Part shown: piece by piece, positions 44,701 through 50,700 of the stretch | Numbering within the stretch: position 1 is the stretch's first letter | Layout: every line of letters starts with the position of its first letter | Source: Fragum whitleyi | Taxonomy: Eukaryota; Mollusca; Bivalvia; Cardiida; Cardiidae | Direction: 5' to 3' | DNA: 64,000 nucleotides | Assembly (NCBI GenBank): GCA_948146395.1 | Contig: OX411544.1 | Location: 93,545,232-93,609,231, forward strand | Position numbers and translations under genes: made by a program | The notes under the pieces: model-generated | What the model saw: the letters and a program-made list of their open reading frames with translations, nothing else | The model's database searches: none | Told to the model about the DNA's origin: nothing

Positions 44701-47700
44701 TTATCACACTTGGAACCCTAAACCAACTGGTTATCGATAAAATCGATTAATCTGCCCATCACTAATGCATATTTATATAATCATTATGATTTTAGATTCA
44801 AGTGTTGTTGGCAAACCCTGGATCAATCAAGAGTCTGATCACAACTCCATCCAGTGTGAGTATTCTTACTTTTCTTTCTTAGATTTGTTTCTTAATCCTG
44901 TATTTTGTTATAACATTTTGCCTAGATTTTTTTTCAGCATGATAAGAGTTAAAATGCCTTTTAATTACATTGATTTATGTTGTTAAGAATCTTTAAGTGA
45001 AAAGAAACTTCAAATACATACATGTAGTTAAAAATATGGTATTTAACTGGTTCACTCCTACACTGTAACATCATTCTATTACGATGATTTCAATGAGTAT
45101 TCACAAGGAAGGATAGATTTTAATAGCAAAAGCCCCCCTTTTTGTCGCACTCCATTTTGGGAAGGGGATATAGTAATGGTCTCCAAGTGTCATTCCGTCC
45201 TTCTGTCACTAAACTTGTCGGGAGCATATCTCCTAAAGTATAAAAGCCATCAACTTGAAACTTAATAGGTGGAGAGATCTCATGGAGGAAAAGTGCAGTG
45301 CACAAGAACTACAACTCTGCTTGCTTAATTTTGGAGTTATTGTCCTTTTGATTAGGCTTCGGTTTACTATCAAGCTTAGATGGCTTGGGGTGGCCATGTC
45401 AGACATGGCTCTTGTTTTCTCATGGTCTGATATCTTACATTGTGTCTTTTCCATTTCTTCTAGACATTTTTTGAGGAAGCCAGTATGGATAGTGAACAAT
45501 TCCAGGAAAGTTTGTTTTATCTTCGTACTTATGGCAACTATTTAGCGGTGGTAGATTTTTACCGTCGCCATGGTTATTATATGAAGGCAGTACAATATAT
45601 ACTAGATCATGTAAGTGCAATTGTTCAATGAAAGGATTAGATCAACTTTGAAACATAGAGAATATTTTATCATGATTTATTTCACTGTAAGTTAGTATTC
45701 CTTTTACTAAGTAACTAAATACTTTAAAAGTTTCATAGATTCCTTAGCATATGAAATTTAAAGAAAATTTTAGTTTTCTACTTCTTAGACTTTGTTTACA
45801 ATTCTCTGAAATTCAGTAAATGATACTCCAGCCCTGTGTTCAGAATAGAAAAAACGGTGCTACCTATTTGAGAATAATACCCTGCAGGGTATAATTTGCA
45901 AACAGTTTACACAGTTTTATCATCCTGAACGTAGATTGGGTTCTTATCTTAACCTTTGATTCTTGAATCTATTACATAAATTGAACAACTTTTATTATGT
46001 TTCCATACATGTTTTTTGTGTATATATTACAGAGATGTAGCAGTGAAGTGTTTATTGAAGGACTTTTGCGTCCCTCTCTAGAAATGGGTGAGATGGGTAA
46101 ACTGACAGACCAGATGTTAATGATTGATCCGTCACTGGAAAAATGGAATAATTACATGACGGCAGTCTGTCGCTATCTTGTCAGAAATAGACTTCACCAC
46201 GTTCTGTATGAATTCCAGCTTTTCATGAAGGTGATTAAATTGATTTCTTTGTGCTTTCAAATGTTTTTCATGACATACTCCTGATTTACACAAACCTTTG
46301 GCAGTCAGTTTAGACTAAAATCAGCCTGCACAAATGTGCAGTCTGATCCTAGCCTACACTACCTGTTTCCTATCTAATTGTTGTATATCAGACTGGTTAT
46401 AATGTCATGAAAAGGGCAATTTATTAGAATCAAAATTGAAATTCAGCAGGATAATACTAAAAAATTTTGGGTGGCTTACAACTTGATAATTTCATTGCTG
46501 AAATAGTGAAAATATTACAAAGTTAACTCACTAAACAGTAAAAGAAGAGTTCCTCTTACACACTGACCCAGGAAAATTTGACCTGGAGGCCTTATTCAGC
46601 TCAGCTGTTTAAGAGCAAAACATAAAAGTATTTTCAATACCTTGTCTTTGTTCAAGTGGCTTTATTTTTGGCGTTGTAGTGACAAACTTTATATCTCTGT
46701 TGTTATAGAATATTTCTACTTGAAACTGGCATGAATGATCAAAAACTACCCAGGATTTCAAGAGGCATAACTCTAGCAGCATCTTTGTAAGACTTAAGCC
46801 CCTTTTTTTTCACTAAGATGTTTTGCAATATCTAGCATCTGCAGCTTAGTTAATGACTACATATTTGATTACAGGATTACATTCGAGCTGGAATGTCATG
46901 TTTCTCCTATTTCTATGAAGAAGGTGCACAGAGTTACTTTGACTTGTCAAGAAGAATACAGTACCTCTTTACTGCTCAACAACATATGCAGGTGGGTATT
47001 GAGAGTATTTTTGGACAAAATGGAAAAAAGTCAGGAGTAATGTCTGTTATCAATGTCTGTTTTTTATACCCTCCCTCCCCAAGGTGGACATAAATTGGTA
47101 TCATCTTCTCTATCTCTCCTCCTTTGTGACATCAGAAAATCTGTTTGTAAGTATAGATAGATATTGACATTCATCTCAATCAAACTATTCCAAATCACTC
47201 AACGCTCCATTAATTAATTCCAAACACTCACTCAAAGTATTCAAAACACTCTAAAATAATTAATAAAAAAATAAGCTCAACATTTACATAGAAAAAAAAA
47301 ATATAGCTAGAAAAGAAAACTACTTTCAAAATAAATATAGCTAGAAAAAAATCACGATTTCACTGACATAATTGAAATTATAAGCATCTGATCGGTTCTT
47401 GAAAAAATATGCAGCTATTTATGGAGCTTGTATGCATATTTCATTAAAGGGAGCTTATAAATATTTTTAACTTTGTTCATCCTGAACAATATTGGCAATA
47501 TTGGATTACCTCCCTTTAATTTCACTCAAAACTCACTCATCGCACTCTTTCAATTTTATTCCAAAATCATTCACATTGTCAATTTCAGGATATTGCTTAC
47601 TGTACATCCACTTCTTGGGAATGCAACTCCTACAATAATGTGAGGACTTTGAATGATTTTTTCACAGATAAGTCACCTTACTTAGTAAAGGCAAAACTAC

Positions 47701-50700
47701 CATTACGCACATTATGCAAATGCATAATAGAAATGAATTCCCTTTCAGAAAATGTTGTTGACAATGATCATAACATTGAGACTACAGCTTATTTAAGCTG
47801 TAGTTACGATGTTTTGATTATTCACCAACACTCAAATTTTAGAAAAGTGGAGTTGGCGGAGGAATTTCATCTTTTATCACAGTCCACATATTGCCCTTTT
47901 CCTACATATTCTATGTTAGTCGCCTTCTGAGTGTGATATCCTAGTTTTGCCTATGCTTAGTGTATATTTCCTGTTATCTAGAATGATCATTGTACTCATA
48001 TTTGAAATGAAACCACATCTTGTTTTACTCTACAGGCCTACCTTGATCCGACCCACTGGGGTAATGTTCAACACCCCCTGTCTGTGTTAGATAAGCAGGG
48101 GTCCTGGGAGAATGAGAGAACAAAGAGTGAACAAGGGGCAGTTAGATTGGTGAAAACTACCGAGGAAGTTAAAAAGTGAGTAACAGGCTCAATTTACTCT
48201 AATATGAAGATTAAACATGACAGTGAAAATTAAACAGAATTGATAAAAAAAAACTTTCCTCTAATACTCATGTAATAATACAAACTGTAATTTTCAGACC
48301 ATATCATAAAAAATGACAATAGCATTGATAATTGATAATCTTTAAGTGAAGACTGTAGTTTGGTTTATAGTACAATTAGTGAATCACTCATGGCACTACC
48401 ATTAAAGTCTGTTATAAATGAGTGATACTGATAATTGCTTCACTAGGCTTTGCAGTTTTAGACTCTGCTCTGGTGTTGTGTTGGGTCAGAAAAACCAATA
48501 GCCTATGGCTAAGACTTAGTTTTGTAGCTTTAGTATTAAGACTGAACTGATATTGAACGTGGCTTAAAAGCCTGTAAAGCAGTTCCTTACTTTCAGATAT
48601 ATCAAGACAATAGCCCTACAGATAGAGGTCACCAAATTTCTCCATGCCTGTCTCACAAGCGGTAGGGGTGAAGCTGCTTCCATGGCAACCAAATTTGTTG
48701 ACTCATCTAAAAGAGTTCCTACATTGTTTAGCAGTACACAAGTCAGGAATGAACTCACTATCATGGTAAGAGCAAATTTGTATTGACAGTCATTTTGGGG
48801 AAAGGGATACAGTTATGGTCTCTATCCAACCTTCCAACATTTAGTCATTCTGTCACTGAGCTTGTCAAAAGCATATCTCCTTAAGTAGAAATACTATCAA
48901 CTGGAAACTTCATAGGTAGACAGATCTCATTCAGAAGAAGTGTAGTGCACAAGGGCCATAACTTTTGAATGCATAATTATGGAGTTATTTCCCTCTGTTA
49001 TATGGAGGACCTAGACTTTGTTTGGAAAAAATCTCTGAAAGTATTAAAGCTATGAACTTGAAACTTCATGGGTGGATAGATCTCATTGAGGAAAAGTGGA
49101 ATGCATAAGAACCATAATAAACTTATCATCTTAACTTTCTTGTCTATGTATAAATAGAGGATAATCATTTGTTTCAGTGTAAGATCAATTTATATTCATT
49201 GAGTGAACAACAAAAGCTATAATTTCACGAGTGGCGAAAATATAGCTTTTGTTGTTCACGAAATGAAATATCGATCTTCATTGAAAAACAAACAATTATT
49301 CTTTTTCTTTATTGCAAAAATGGGACAAAATGTGAAGTTTCTAGAACATATTTTTGTAAAGCCTGTCATTTTGTGTGTGAATGCTATGCAACGTTCATTG
49401 TGATGTCACTTATTTCGCCCAACATAGATTACATCAGATAGGATGAAATGCACAATAGCAGGGTTTAAGTTTTTGATTATTTCACTGCTTTTGCAGTGAG
49501 ATTATCAAGTGATAATCTACCGTTACTTCTCGATAAACCACCAAAAAGCATTAAAGATTAAAGAGTAATAAGTGCAGTGCTCAAGAACCTTAAATCTAGC
49601 AAGCTTCAGTTTACTAACTCACTTTAACGGCGGGAGATGGCCATGTCCAACATGGCTCTTGTTATCTTTCATGTATCCTTGGACAAAAATAGACTTAAAA
49701 AAGCATCATTGTCAGATTACATAAATGAAATCTTTATACTTTTTAAGTTATAGATAGGAACATTCTTCTTTTACAAATTTGTTGTGGTATCTTTGAAATA
49801 CTGACTAATTTTGAGCTATTAAACCTGGAAAATGACAGACATTTTATTTAATGTAGCTAGGATTAGCCAAAATGAACCATTACAATTATTCTTGGGAACA
49901 AAAAGCTTAAAAATGTAGGCTTTGTAAAAAAGATATTAGAAGTAAACCATAGACAGTTTGCTCTATATCAATTGACAATTTGAATTTACTGATAAATTGC
50001 CATTTTGAATAAAATTAAGTGGGATGAATTCGGTTTTGATATATGGTATATTATTCACTTTGCAAATGTTCATTTTGACCTTTTGTTTACAGATTTTGTT
50101 AAGTGGAGATGACATAGAAACAGCCTTCACACTAGCAACAAGAATAATGAAGGTATATTTATCTTTCTGTTTTTCCCATTGTAGTCAGGTTCAAATTGAA
50201 AGTGTTTGTCAATGACAAATAAAAAAGAGTGCAATTTGAAAATTTAAACAAACAGTTAAAACAATGTTTTAGAAAAGATTGATGGTAAAGGGTAAATTTC
50301 TTTTTGAAAATTACTTGAAAGGAGTATCCTTGGACTGTACAGAAAAAGACTCAAAGGTCTTATCAACTGCCAGTAGTTAAAGTTATTATAAAGTTTCATC
50401 TTGTAATGCTCAAGCACTGATTTAGTATGATATCAATTTTGTTTTCAATGTTTTGCTGACTCTTCATAATTCAACGGACAAGGAGGCTTTAGATGTAGAC
50501 AAGCCAGTGTGTGATTGTTACTTGTCCTTGGAGAAGCAGTCAATCAAAATATTTCAGAACCACTGTTGATATAAAGGGATTATTCTTATATTACTTGAAC
50601 TTTTTCATTTACAGGAATATAAACTAGGTGCTGTAGGTATTTACACCCATGTTGCCCGGGAGATGGCTAAGAGTCATCGCTATGACAACATGCGACAGTT

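Noticed and set aside
47640..47930. 96-codon frame starting MRTLNDFF
   Set aside because: Lies in intron 27, no match to the family, and skipping it keeps exons 27 and 28 in phase.
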